Positions 23,950-35,940 of a DNA stretch of 64,000 nt are shown here, piece after piece. The DNA comes from Stichopus chloronotus. Taxonomy: Eukaryota; Echinodermata; Holothuroidea; Aspidochirotida; Stichopodidae. Both the position numbers and the translations under genes were made by a program. The notes beneath the pieces are model-generated. The model saw only the letters and a list, made by a program, of their open reading frames with translations, was not told where the DNA came from and ran no database searches. Position 1 is the first letter of the stretch. Each line of letters begins with the position of its first letter. Location: the NCBI GenBank assembly GCA_021234535.1, contig CM037838.1:16272670-16336669 (forward strand), given 5' to 3'.

Positions 23950-26389
23950 GACAGGGTCACCTTCTTGAGACATTCTCCATGCTACGATGTACAGACTTCA
24001 AAATTCAAATTCAACCCGGAGATACCGTACAGTATTAGGGGTGTGGAAAGGATGGATCATGTTGGTGACACTACATGTCTAGAGAGAAATCAACTCCAAA
24101 ACTTCACTTGCTCGCTCATTCCACTCTTTTTGTCTTTCTTTTTTGGAGAGTAATGTTTCCTTTGTCTAATAGTTAGTCTAGTGTCGATGCAAAGACTATG
24201 CTACAGTAAAGTAGGTGTATTAACATTAAACTAATCTGGTGTGGTTATTTGCAAGCAATTCACTTACCTATCTCATCACTGCAACTGCACTCTCATTGAA
24301 CATGCTTGGTACATTGGGTAACCTATTGACATGAGCCAAACTCTTTCTGACCTATTTTTTGTATATATATATTTGCTGCGTGACTTCTCATTAAACTTAA
24401 CTCCCTGGGTGTTACAAACGCTCGCTGAGAACCAAACGTTTATACCTGTAAAACTGGTGAGGGTGGCTCGATTTTGCCACATGTATACAATTATGTACGA
24501 CTGAATCTCAACTGATGTTATACAAAAGAAGGATCATGCATGTTACTGCATGGACACCACAGGGAAGATTATCTTAATTATCCACTTAATAATGACTTTA
24601 AAGATCAACATTCGACCGAGTCTCTACCATTGCAATTATACTGACTGACATTCACATAAAAGATGAAACATGCTACAGTATCTTGACTAATTCCCCATGA
24701 TTTTAATATTGGTAAAGCACGGACTGTACTGTACTCAGTGGTGCGTACACGTGGAAACATAGGACTCTACGATAAAAGGATGACCTGCAGCTATAGGCAA
24801 TTAACTTGCTCTGGTGGTCTCTATCTGCACCATTACAATCCCCTATCATGCAAATTTGCATGCACATTGCCAAGTCTGCATGTAAAACTATGTAAATTGC
24901 TATCCTAAGAGGCCTAGCTCTAACTCTACAGGTACAGCCTGTAAACAAATATCGACACATAGAGATCAGTGCAGAAATGTCTTCTTGTGGTGGGGGGTCG
25001 ACATCGGAAGTTGAGGGAACCACAGAAATCTTTGAAAAATGATACTGAGCAAATTTTAATAAAAAAAAAAAAGGAATTAGTGTGTGTTCCTGATGCTTTT
25101 GACTACTGTTAGCTGACTACTTCATTACGATGCAAGATATACACAATATGACAACGAACATGCATCATAACTGCCAACAGATCGCCTGACAATCTTCTGA
25201 AGTTGCAAAATGACAACATGGAATGTTTCCGCTGGGTGCCTCGTGACATGCATAATTGCTGTGTGACAGTTTTGTGTGAAAAAGGTCCAGCACTCACGTT
25301 ACCACATTACTGTACTGTACATACGGTCTAAATCATTTTTGATGTAGACAATTGCCGTGTGAAATATTACTGGAAGTGTGCAAATTAAAATTAACCTAAC
25401 ACGACAACTAAACAAATGGCATGATCTAATTATCTTGAAATGAGAGAAGTTAAAGGACTCCAAACTCTGAATACTGCTTTAAGTAACTATCACAGCAAAC
25501 AAAATTACGTCACCAACTCTCTTCCCATCACCAAAATCTCTGAGAAAGAAAGAACTCCTAATATCGTACTGCACCATACACAAATATGGGGCTTAAGTCA
25601 ATAAAACGCCTGGGGATCCTTTTTATCCCATGATCCTTTACTGTAATTAATGTAAATACCCAACGGATTGAGTGTAATTCCCATCCAAGAGCATGCTAAT
25701 CTAAAGCTTAAAACAAAATCCAAACAATAAAATGGCTATGTACAGTAGCAATTTTACTTACAAAATTTTTAAAGAGCAACAACATGAGAATTAGAAACAT
25801 TTGGATACAGCCTAGTGCTGAACAGACGTCAAATTACTGTACTTTACAGCGCAAGCTAGCACCAGGGTGTGAATACATGCCAATGGATGGGTCAAAATTA
25901 AGAGATCAGGTGACATGGGGTGCCTCGGTAAGCTGCTGTTCAGTGAATTTTGTTTTAAAGGTATTTGTGGGGCTGCCTACAATGTGGGCAGTGGCATATA
26001 AAGTAATTTGGAGTGATCCAATTGGAGGAGTCACATTGTTTCCTGTTACAAAACGTCATTCCTTCATGGCTTCAGCAAAAACAAGGAAGCTCAATACTGT
26101 ACATGCTAAAATTGTGCAGAGAACCAGAATGCCCAAATACATTGTCATTTCGATGACTTCATTACGAGGATTCTTTTTCATGAATCTGACATATTACGAA
26201 GTGTAATGTCCTTGGTTATTGTAATAATACAGCAATTTATCATGATCACCAATTGAGGTGAACAATGACATCTGCTGGTCTAAGTTGATGACATTCTGTA
26301 GGTATTCATCTGAACATACACAACTGCATATATCCAAGAGCTCCGCTACATACAAAATATCGAATCTGCTGGGCTTCCCTTCTTCAAAT

Positions 26390-26870
26390 ATCATGTTTAC
26401 AAGGTTCTGCTGACTTGACCCCTTTGACCTCAAATGACATTTAACCTCCATAAAAATTATAGGCTTAGTTGTACTCCATACGGTACTGTACCTCCGCACA
26501 CCAAAGAGGCCTCTACAAGCTAGCTCTCTTGAGATACTGTACCATGTTTTGGTGGTTTCACTGTTTGAAAAGAGGACCTTTGACCTCCACCATAAACAAT
26601 ATACAGCCTTTTTGCACTACATAAGATAAACCCAAAATGAAATATTACTGTACATATGTAGATCAGTAAAAGCTTCCTTTCTTGAGATACGTATCATGTT
26701 TACAAGGTTTTCACTTTTCAACCCCGTTAACCCCAAATGACCTTTGACATCCATCAAAAACAATAGGCTTCTTACGCTCACTATGGTACACCCACATGCC
26801 AAATACACATGCTGTACAGTACATGCTTCCCTTCTTGAGATATCATGTTTACAAGGTGGGCATCACAAAC
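26390..26870 (+). repeat. TGACCTTTGACC-type repeat block R2, second locus
   Basis: Three degenerate units with cores near 26421 (CCTTTGACCTCAAATGACA), 26575 (GACCTTTGACCTCCACC) and 26735 (AAATGACCTTTGACATCC), spaced about 155-160 bp. Each is accompanied by CTTGAGATA(C) and ATCATGTTTACAAGG. Related to 14930-15960 by the core and by GAGATACTG. Confidence 0.7.
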
Positions 26871-28966
26871 ATACAGTACATACTGTACACACATACATAC
26901 TGTACACCCGCATGATTACAAGAGTTACAATTTCATTGAACCAAAAAGAGAACGAAAATGGGAAAATATCCTATTACCTTCATTCCTCTCATTCCATTTG
27001 ATCTTTGACATTTTTTTGGCTGATATGAATAGTTTGTGTTGAGATTTTGTCAATCTAGCATACTGTACATCTGCATTTTAGGATTGACGGACAGCTGTGT
27101 CTGTAACTGAACACTAAAGGCCAAGTGACATGTATCAAGAAAAGAGTTGACTTCATTCAGAAGTGACAAAGTAAAACCCTGAAATATAATACTGTACATT
27201 GAAATTTTGTTCATATCTGTTATTGTTTTGACATACTGCAAGGCTTCATAAAGTTTGACGAAAATACAAAACTGATGATGTAGAGTGTTGTACAGTGTCG
27301 GTATTTCTTTTGTTAGGCCTACGTAATGTTACTTCATTACTGGGGTTGACATTGGTAATTGCTATCCATATTTTCATAGACAATATGTAATGAAACCCTT
27401 GGGATATACTCGAAGATTCTCAATTTTTCCTCCAAGTAAAGGTAAGTAAACAAAGGATAACATATGACACATCATGTGAGTCCCTCCCTTAACAACAAAT
27501 TTGCATACTTGGATTATGTTTATTCCTGATGCAACTGTGAAACAGAAATTTGTTTGTAAAATATGGCCAATGATTGATTGGATCGTGATGAACTTTGTTG
27601 CCATTTTCAATGTTTTTAATGACTAATCTGGCAGTGCTCCAAAATGTGTTCTCATGTCACATAAACTTAAAATACTGATAATTTTTCCTCTACCGTGTGC
27701 TATTGGATGCCTTCTCTCATACTTGTTTTCTTGAAATGTTTACCCTTCAAAATTTAATGGGAAGAAACTGACTCACTCAAAAATCACAGTTAATGTACTG
27801 TATGTACAGTATGGCAGTGCGGCGTATGGTAAAAATTACTCTATTAACACGGTCAAACACGTTCCTGTCAGCTGTACTGTAGGCCTGTGAAAGTTGAAGA
27901 TTTCAAGACGACCAAAACTAGTGTGAAAGGAACTGAGCCAAAACTATTTTGGTGCTAGGTTGTAAATTTGCTACAGCACAGTCACTCACAAAAATAACAG
28001 GACCAATGTGTAATGATAATGTAGAGTATCCTGGCAAAGTGAATCAACACATTTTCATGTAAAAATTACTACCTTTGCATCTCGTTTGCAACTTTTCTCT
28101 TCTCTTTAAATTAAGTGTATTCACAAGCATCTCAGACACAGAAATACTGCACACACATACTGTAAACACACCCAAATCCCACTTCTTTTACGTCAACATT
28201 CAACGTCATTGCATAAATTTCTTGCCAAAGGCAGAAACAATTTATACAAGTTACAGGCCTACTGTAATGGTCTTGTGAAAACAGATTCAACAGAACAACA
28301 AGCACAAAAGTTTTTCACTTGGATGTAACTTCATGCAAAAGGTTTTGACTTTTTGCTTCATTGTGCCCTGTTTCATTTGCCAGTGAGTGACCTGGGTTTT
28401 TACTTTTTCAATCGTTAAAAGAAGATCGAGATGTAGGTCTTGTTCTCATTAAATGAATGCACACCTCTGCAAAGGATACGCCTTCCAGCCCATACGATGT
28501 GTCTCAAAGGAATAACTGACCATGCCAGCTTCATTTTAAAAAAGAATGACGATTCAACAGATAACTTTCACAAAAGGTTCAGAAATCCTTCCGATTCACA
28601 AATACGCAATAGAAACGGAAAAAAAAAGGCAAAAAGACACAAAAACACACGTCTGGTCAAAAGCAAAAATACGAACCTTGGAAGATGTTGGAATATAAGT
28701 ACATGAAAGGATAGTGGTTAGATATTGAAATGCATGTGATGGGGAGGGGGCATAGAGGGATGGGTATCTTATAAAAAATTGAAATATTTAACATCACAGT
28801 CTTGACACTGGATTGTGTTCAATCACTTTGGTCATATAGCGCACATTTTGGTTGAATATCATGCAGTACAGAAGGTTGGCGGCAATTCATACACAACTAC
28901 TGTATGGCATTAATTTGATTGTACATACAGTACATAACATAACTTACAACGTTAACCCATTTATGA

Positions 28967-29210
28967 GTGACTCACTTACCCGCTGCGACACAATGTCTGC
29001 ACTCTCAACTACTGTAGCTTGCTTAGAGCCAGACCGGTGGCCGAATTAACACCACCCAAATCTGACAAAAGGTTGATTTTAGCACCTCCACCCATCTTTT
29101 TCCATTTACCCCCCTTATTGTCTAGAGTGATGAAGATGTTTAACAAGGAAGTTGCCAACACACTAGGTATGGTTAATGAGAGTGCAGTTGTCCGTTGACA
29201 AAGGTGGTGA
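28967..29210. repeat. Inverted-repeat element family R4, copy 2 (diverged)
   Basis: Begins GTGACTCACTTACCCGCTGC and contains TTAACACCACCC. A reverse-complement echo of its left part (ACTCTCAACTACTG against GAGAGTGCAGTTG) lies near 29180. Compare 36981-37178. Boundaries are uncertain. Confidence 0.45.
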
Positions 29211-29717
29211 GAGAGAAGGGGAAATAAATCTTAATGATTCATTAATGTTTAAAGACTTCCAAAATTATACAAGATGTTTCCCTCCAATCTGTGGCTGGCA
29301 GCCTTTGGAAATTTTGTACAAATGACCTTTTATGGTTTTGTCCAAAAAAAACAAAAAAAAACAAGAATAGGAATCTAGTGCATTTAATGAAATTTGTGCA
29401 AGCAAATGAAACACCAAATGTTGTGCTTAGTGCTTCGAGTCCTTCAAACTACTGTAAAGACATTCAAACCCAAAGATTAATGCATAAACAAACAAATATT
29501 TGACAGTCCTTTTCATCACTGCAGATCATGACGGTCTGCCATTATACTGCAGACCACTACTGAATAAGCAAATTTACAAAAGAGAGGCTCCTTGACTAAT
29601 TTGTTTGATTTCTCTATGGCATGAGAAGCTGAGGCTCACATTTTGTGTCATAGAGAGTTGATTTAATATCTGGAAGCATCTCAAAAGAGTATTCCCGCGC
29701 ATCAGGAATCATCCGCT

Positions 29718-30119
29718 TTAAAAGCGGCACATTCAGTTGATATCGATATTAAAGTTTGTTGCAGACTTTGAAGGGTGCAAGCATCAGGCAATTCTTTTTT
29801 TTATCTTAGTTTGTGAAGTTTCACATCCAATAGTTATGAAAACTGTCAGAATTGTGGAATTTCTTCCCCTGACTTGTACTGGATGAGTACATATGAATTA
29901 GTACTGTACTAGTGAAAAGTGTCTGGTCAGGAGTTTTCAAAAACCAAATCGAATTATTAGGAACTCAATTACTAATATTCTTATTAATGTGCCTTTAATT
30001 TGTATGTGACACAATCCGATCCTCTTTGTTTGACCATCTGTCATTAGCATGTGGAGGAAATTTGACAGGTTCAGGAAAATTTAGTGAATTTCACAAAACA
30101 ACTCGAGGTGCCTCTTTAC
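29718..30119 (+). mobile_element. TTAA-type MITE family M2, copy 1
   Basis: Diverged partner of 30642-31017. Shared internal landmarks are GTTTCACATCCAATAGTTAT, GAAAACTGTCA, GTGTCTGGTCA/ATGTCTGGTCA, TTTCAAAAACCAAAT, TGTCATTAG.ATGTG.AGGAAA and GTGAATTTCACAAAACAACTC. The left end is TTAAAAGCGGCACATTCAGT and the right end ...GGTGCCTCTTTAC, so both termini have decayed. Confidence 0.8.
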
Positions 30120-30641
30120 AGGAGATCACTGCAGGTTAATATGGTTCCACTGCCGCATCTACAGCTGGCCTGTCCCTCTTGGTGCACAGGGGACCAATTG
30201 ATGTAGGGTGAACAATTCACAGTGGACGTACACACCCCAGGTATTTAAGCACATGTACACCATTTGGCTTCAAGCCTGACGTCACCAGAAAAATCTTCAT
30301 TCCAATGTGGATTCCTATGAAAATGAGATTCCTATTATTGTACACAGTTCAGTCTTTGAATCTTACACTGTTAGACACCACTCACACCTAAAACACCATT
30401 TACAGTATGGTTCACACTAACAACATCTTCGCTTAAGACATTGTAGCATTTGCTTTCCAATGCAATATTTTTTAAGTCCTGAACAAACTATAATCACTTA
30501 AACATAATTAAATTACAATCATATACTGTACAAAGAAAGACATGAAATATTGTCTTGTTTCTTCGTCTCTGAATGACCTGCAGATTTTCCTGTTTATACT
30601 TTATTCTTTACATGTCACTGTTATGTCCCATTAGGAGACAT

Positions 30642-31017
30642 TTAAAGGGGCTCATTGAGTTGATATCAGTAAAGATTGCAGTGATTTTGAAGTACGCAAA
30701 CACACAACAATACTCACAATTAACATGATTAATCAAGTTTCACATCCAATAGTTATATGAAAACTGTCAATTTTTTCGAATTTTTGACCGTTACTTGCTC
30801 TGATTGTGTGCATGTGAATGTACTAATGTGAAAATGTCTGGTCACAAAGTTTCAAAAACCAAATTTAATCCTTGGTTACTCACTCATTAACGTTCCACCG
30901 TATGTAAAACTTTGAGATCCTTTTAGTTTGACTGTTTGTCATTAGTATGTGAAGGAAACTTGACCGGTTTAGAAAAATTGAGTGAATTTCACAAAACAAC
31001 TCAATGAGCCTCTTTAA
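30642..31017 (+). mobile_element. TTAA-type MITE family M2, copy 2 (intact ends)
   Basis: Flanked by TTAA on both sides (30642-30645 and 31014-31017), with terminal inverted repeats. The left end is AGGGGCTCATTGAGTTG. The right end is the complement of AGAGGCTCATTGAGTTGTTTTG. Length is 376 bp including the TTAA pairs. It has no open frame; the minus-strand frame at 31001-31237 only grazes its end. Confidence 0.88.
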
Positions 31018-31370
31018 GATCTACGGAAACTTGTGCAGCATGCAGCAGTCGTGAGAAGACAGCTGAGCAATGAACAACAAAATCTATTAAAAGTACTGTA
31101 ACTGCCGACTGATATGAGAAACCTTCCTCTGAAAACAATTTCTTCTGACTTTTTAAAGCTCTGCATTCGACAAATATGGTAGATTGATCGAAAACTGTCA
31201 TATAAGTCCCTAATCTCTTACAATTTAAAATAGACATTTCATCCCAAAGTGCATCTTAGATCACCTCTGCTTATTTGAAACGTTCTTTACAAGTGCCATT
31301 GTGTAAACTGTCTGCAGTGGCATTCAGCAAACTGTTCCATATATCACTGATTACAGATCTGTCTTTCTTA

Positions 31371-31470
31371 ATGTGTCTGTCTGTCTGTCCATCTGTGCAT
31401 CACCTGTCTTGTCTGTCTGTGTGAATATGTATGCATGCATGTCTGTATGTATACATGTCTGTACATGTGT
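31371..31470 (+). repeat. TGTC/TGTA-rich low-complexity tract
   Basis: Degenerate TCTG and TGTATG units, with ATGCATGCATGTCTGTATGTAT in the second half. Confidence 0.8.
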
Positions 31471-32091
31471 CAGAACCAGAACCTATCATGAGAAAGTAAA
31501 ATGCATTTACTGGTTTGAATCAAACGGATCCAATCAATCTGCTAAAAGATCTTCATGAACATGCTTTTAACCAGTGAGAGTGCAGTTTCCAGGCTTTTGA
31601 GCAATTTGCAAAAGACTTGGTAAAACTGCTTCAAATCTGGCCAATGAACACAAATGCATCAGAAAGACAGAAAAGAAAAAAAAACACTTCTACCATCGAC
31701 AATAACGGCATCGAAATGTTTACACATCCAGAATTCCACAAGTCCTAAAATCTGACAAACTTTATCAATGAAACAGGACGCTTCATATTTCCATGCTTTT
31801 TTTTTCTTTAGACAAAGTACAAATTAGTGCTTTTGTTTTACCACCTGTTTATTAAATACAGTCCCAAAACGTGGTCTTGCGGACCAATGTCAATCACAAT
31901 AGACTGTAAAAGAGAAATGCACAATGACCGAAAGATACACTCAGTAACTTAATCAGTACAAGTATGCCCTACCCTACCAAAACCTGTCTCGTACTTTGTA
32001 CACCCTCCCCACCTTCTCCATCCCCTGCTGCCCCTTTCTGAATCTGATGAATTTATATCACTATGGAAACAAGATGATTTACTAGGTTTAC

Positions 32092-32218
32092 CTATCTGCC
32101 CCTGAGAATTCTGAGAACCCCCATTGCAGTCATCACTATGGCTTTTTCTCTTCGTTTCTGTAGCGTTGTTGTTGTTTACCGATGCGACTGTGGATGACTT
32201 CGTTGCCGAGCAACCCAT
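32092..32218 (-). CDS. C1orf21-like: C1orf21-like protein, first coding exon (N-terminus)
   Basis: Encodes 42 residues plus one base. The protein starts MGCSATKSST. Gly2 with Ser/Thr/Lys following fits the N-myristoyltransferase motif, and Cys3 is a likely palmitoylation site; this is the usual dual lipid anchor of MGC proteins. An Asn run and a basic/polar stretch (KRKSHSDD) follow. The start codon has a good context (G at -3, G at +4). The exon ends CAG ATA G followed by GTAAAC, a usable donor that leaves phase 1. This matches the next exon, which starts with two bases completing a Glu codon. An unspliced reading continues in frame to about 31949 but shows no family resemblance, so the donor is preferred. 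Confidence 0.8.
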
Positions 32219-32406
32219 ATCTTGCCGGGTTTCCAGAGATAAAAAAGTGGGCTTTTCTTTTCACAGCATCCTTTCGGATGCTAACAGAAGGTCACCATAG
32301 ACTGACTGCTCTGGTCCTTTGCACAATCAAACTGAAAGGTTTCTCCAGAGTGTTTAATTTTCTCTTTGCTCTTCCCCTTCTCTGTCTGTCTTGATTCTGC
32401 CGCAAT
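32219..32406 (-). other. 5' UTR part of the first coding exon, with upstream splice acceptor
   Basis: Read on the minus strand, a long pyrimidine-rich tract (about 32452-32411) ends in GCGGCAG at 32407-32413. This is a strong 3' splice site. The exon would begin at 32406 and give 188 nt of untranslated leader here. The leader contains two short upstream open frames: ATGGTGACCTTCTGTTAG (five codons) and ATGCTGTGA (two codons). The acceptor implies at least one further non-coding exon at higher coordinates. Confidence 0.6.
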
Positions 32407-33374
32407 CTGCCGCGAACAAAAGAAGAAACATCAAGAAAGGTGAAGAGGAGCTAGCCATACTGTAACCTGTACCTTAAAGTGCGATTGTTTTTATGACACA
32501 CAAAGAAAGCCAGCAGAAATAACGGTAGAATGAAAACTCTGTGATGTACTTCACCAGAGAGAGTCACTGCTTGATCATGTACAGAAATGTCTAGACGGTA
32601 TTACATGTTTTTCCGCTGCCTGGTGCATTTTTCGAAAATAAATGACTCATCAACAGAAACCCTTAAATTGAAGTGACACATGAAATAAACTGTTGCGGTC
32701 CATGCAGAGCGTAGTCATGTTTGTTAAGGTTGCAGATTAAAAACAATAATAATAACAACCAGTCTTCTATTCTTACATGATGCAGTTCACGAAACTGCAC
32801 TCCATCTAAAACGGTCATAAAACCGCCGATGAAACCAAAAAAATTTCGGCGCTGGGTTTATCGATGTGATTGGGAGGAAGACATACATGTGGGAAACAAC
32901 GGATGTGTGATTTGCTATTCCACAAACTTGGTAAATATATGGGTGTCAAAGATTTGATATAGAGTTTTCACAGTTCTTTTAACAAAAATTGCACTTTCCC
33001 ATTTGTTGGTTTAGTTAGGTATGCCTAATTAAGCATTTCCAAAGATTTCATTAAAACCATAAATCAGTCTTCTTCTAGGATAAAGAAGGGGAACGAGTAT
33101 ATCAGTAATCGTACATAACGCGGCGGAAAGAGGAATGTTTGATTTAATTAACTGACTGGTTAACTGATTGATTGCTTGCTTCATAAATACACAGACACCA
33201 CCATGTAATACAATAGTTCCATTGGTATACACATTTAAGTGGACCATCGTAAGTTCCGTAAGAGTTTGACAGAGATGTCCAAAGAAGTACAAACGACACA
33301 GTACTAATATGCTACAACAATGAAATTCAAACAAATTAAAATTAAGCAAACTTTAACAACAGGAATTTACAGCA

Positions 33375-33495
33375 AAAATAAGAAAAGCAATAGGAGCAGG
33401 AAGAGAGGCAGGAAGGGAGAGGTGTGAGAGAAAGAGAGGGGTGGAAGTTGGAAGATCAGAGAGATATAAAGAAAAACAGGGAGAAAGAATCTTTT
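33375..33495 (+). repeat. Purine-rich (GA) tract
   Basis: About 120 bases almost entirely A and G on the plus strand, built of AGGAAG, GAGAGA and AGAGAG units. Confidence 0.85.
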
Positions 33496-34397
33496 TGAAA
33501 ATTATCAGAGAGTCCTGTTGCATGAATGGCAACAGCACTGCCATGAGATATTCTGCTGACGAAGACGTTAGAAATTAAGACCGACTTTCACTACCACGCA
33601 GACTACGGCTGAAGAGTTGTAGGCTGAGACGGGTACATGAGGCTTGAAGAGGACTATTACATTAGCTGCGGCAGAACCACGAACAGGAAAGCTCTCTGGA
33701 ACATCACTACCTCTGTAAATGATGGCTCTTAGAATTTGCAAACCAAATATTTATCTTGTCTACTGATCGAATCCACCAAGCTCTTCCAAGAAAAGGACAT
33801 CATGTCGCAGTTTCGACATCTTTTAATGGCAAAGTTACTCGCTGCTTACATGCTGGCTTTCGATAATCAGCAACTGCAACATCTGGTTGGTATTGACTTT
33901 CCAGGGCACTGCAGTGTACTACACGTTACAGTCAGTAATTGCAGCATTCTTCAAAATACCTTCCAGTAAAACTGTTTCTCACGTAATGTCTCTTTTTTCT
34001 CCAGCATTTCAACAGCCATGGCATGTCATAAATAGAAAGCTAAAAGCATTTTTCAAGGAATATATATACCATCCACTCATTGAAAGAAGTCTCCCTGCTG
34101 TAATGGGAAGCCTTGAGTGGAAGTGAAATTAATTATGTCAAAGACCAGTCACCTTGTTTAATAAGTAACGGTTCCCACGCAAAGTCCCGAGCTTTGAAGA
34201 GAAGACAGGCAGTAGTGCAAATTCATCTGCAGCCTCACGGTGGAAGTTGAGCACCCATTTTACAAGTAAAGAAGCTTGTAATATTTTCAAATGAACACGG
34301 AACTCTTAAAACCTGACCTAATTCCTCACAATTTCTTTCCAAAAATTCATTAATTCCTCGAGGATAAAATAAGTACCTCCACAGTGACAGTGAACGG

Positions 34398-34405
34398 TGA
34401 CGTCA
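34398..34405. promoter_or_regulatory. CRE-like palindrome TGACGTCA
   Basis: A perfect 8-bp CREB/ATF consensus, about 2 kb upstream of the first coding exon. A second copy is at 61505-61512. One 8-mer is expected by chance roughly once per 65 kb, so function is not implied. Confidence 0.3.
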
Positions 34406-34689
34406 TCAGCAATCGAAATTCTCACTGAGAGATACGAGATACGATACCTCCAGAAACTATATAAGAAGCTGACTTGAATTTATCTGTGTCATCAGAGATC
34501 AGGAGAATAATTTTGTTCTATTTCAGGAGTAATTGATGAGCCTTCAACTGGAATAAATCACAAAGTTTCATGGGTTTCAGATGGGGAATATATCTACACA
34601 CTGAGCTCAAATATAGTTCAGTAGGAAAGGCAGGTGTACATCTCTGGAACACAAATTGATTTTCTGATACAAATGGCCATATATTTAAA

Positions 34690-35220
34690 TATTTATAGTG
34701 ACAAGCACCATGGAAAATTGCAGAATGGTGAACAAATTAGTCACAGGCAGGTAATTTTATTTTAAATTTCAGAAGTGTGAAAGCCACAGCAAATTAAGAC
34801 CAATACTGTACATCTTTCAGTACAGGCACTACGCCTCTAGCAAAATTTACCTTTTTTACAGTTCACAGTGTTAGCTAAAAGGAATGTCGGGAGATGCTGA
34901 ACGACTTAGTCATCAAGGCAGGTAGCAAAGTATATTTTTGTGTTTTAAATTTTAATAGTACCAAAGCCATAACAATTGCAACCATATGTCTTTGTCTTTT
35001 TTAGAGTAACCAACAGAAAATATCAGTAAAAATCATTAAGAACAATAGTCAGATTTAGGCAACCTCCACTTTTGGGATGCAGATACCTCAACAATAAAAA
35101 AAAAAAAACGTACAGTAGTTAAGTAATTTTGTTTATAAATATCAGAGCACCATTCATGGGATTTTGATGTCTATCCAAGTTACAAAGAAATGTACACTCA
35201 ATTTGTATCAAAATTTCTTT
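34690..35220 (+). repeat. Degenerate tandem region, about 190-bp period
   Basis: Three weakly similar segments built around GGCAGGTAATTTT / GGCAGGTAGC / AGTTAAGTAATTTT, followed by ...TTTTAAATTT and AAAGCCA.A.CAA or AGCACCATTC. Heavily diverged. Confidence 0.4.
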
Positions 35221-35359
35221 CTTTTTTTTTTTAGACAAAATTTCTAAATTTATGACTTAACAGTTCTTGCGAGATTAAGTACTGTATGTGCCTTAATAAA
35301 ATCTTCAACACCTATCACTTGTTTTATAGTACTGAAAACAACCTACTGAACCAACAGGA

Positions 35360-35940
35360 GGGGACACAAAATATCACAAGAGCGGTCTCTTATCAGATGC
35401 TGTCTGTGAGGGATCTCTGCAGGAAAATATTTCACTCAGACTAACCTATGTGAGAGACATAACATGATGCTGTCGATAAAACCATCTTTCTTCAATCTAA
35501 GAAAACATATACCAACAACATCTACATCAATCAGACAACTAAATGCCTCACAACTTGGCTTTGACTCATTCTCCTAAAAATTTTCAGACTTAAAATGACA
35601 GTCACTGTTCTTTAGTAAGGGGAATGCATTATGCACTAACACTCAACATCTTTGCTCTCACTTAACACTGAAAAGAATTAATTGCAAAATGTGACCCAGA
35701 TGCTACTGTACGTACAGCACGGGGATGTCTCACAATATCACAGCATTGGCCTCTAAATTAAGAATAATAATCTATATATCCCATAGGAAAATAGCTCATT
35801 GGCTATGCATGAGAGACACGCCATGCAGTCATCAATAAAACAATCATTTTTCAATTCAATAAAAAATGTCATTCGGAAGAGTCCAAACATGCCCAGACTT
35901 TCCTCATCAAAAGAGCTTGACTCATGTTTTAAGACATGGA
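35360..35940 (+). repeat. Local direct duplication, two copies of about 230 bp
   Basis: 35360-35590 and 35715-35940 share, in order, AATATCACA..., ..GGAAAATA., TGAGAGACA...CATG..GTC.ATAAAAC.ATC.TT.TTCAAT and GCTTTGACTCAT / GCTTGACTCATG. Diverged direct copies. Confidence 0.55.

Larger units (their letters stand above)
10279..32091 (-). other. Intron 1 of the coding region (about 21.8 kb)
   Basis: Bounded by the donor GTAAAC after 32092 and the acceptor CAG before 10278. It holds most of the repeats of the left half of the window: R1 copy B, TGACCTTTGACC repeats, the retrotransposon relic with its minisatellite, the 21.1-kb minisatellite and two TTAA elements. No extra coding exon with matching phase was found. 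Stretches 10.3-11.8, 12.2-13.0, 18.8-21.1, 21.5-26.4 and 26.9-29.7 kb hold only chance open frames and short simple repeats as far as can be seen. Confidence 0.65.
6347..32406 (-). other. C1orf21-like: C1orf21-like gene (supported part)
   Basis: Gene span assembled from splice sites read on the minus strand. Coding parts are 32218-32092, 10278-10079, 8416-8334, 6746-6689 and tentatively 6361-6347. Each proposed intron starts with GT and ends with AG, and adjacent phases agree (1/1, 0/0, 2/2, 0/0). The product would be about 160 residues, against about 121 for human C1orf21 as I recall it. Two points support the family. The start is MGCSATK, close to the vertebrate MGCASAK. The C-terminal signature FFKMLDEKIAK is close to the vertebrate FFRMLDEKIEK. 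The middle is low-complexity, polar and acidic, and is not expected to align. Function is not established for the family. The N-terminus predicts attachment to the inner face of membranes. Intron 1 is about 21.8 kb. A splice acceptor upstream of the start codon shows the transcript extends past 32406. Confidence 0.8.

Noticed and set aside
25784..26206. 140-codon open frame, plus strand
   Set aside because: No family resemblance, intronic position and composition like its surroundings.
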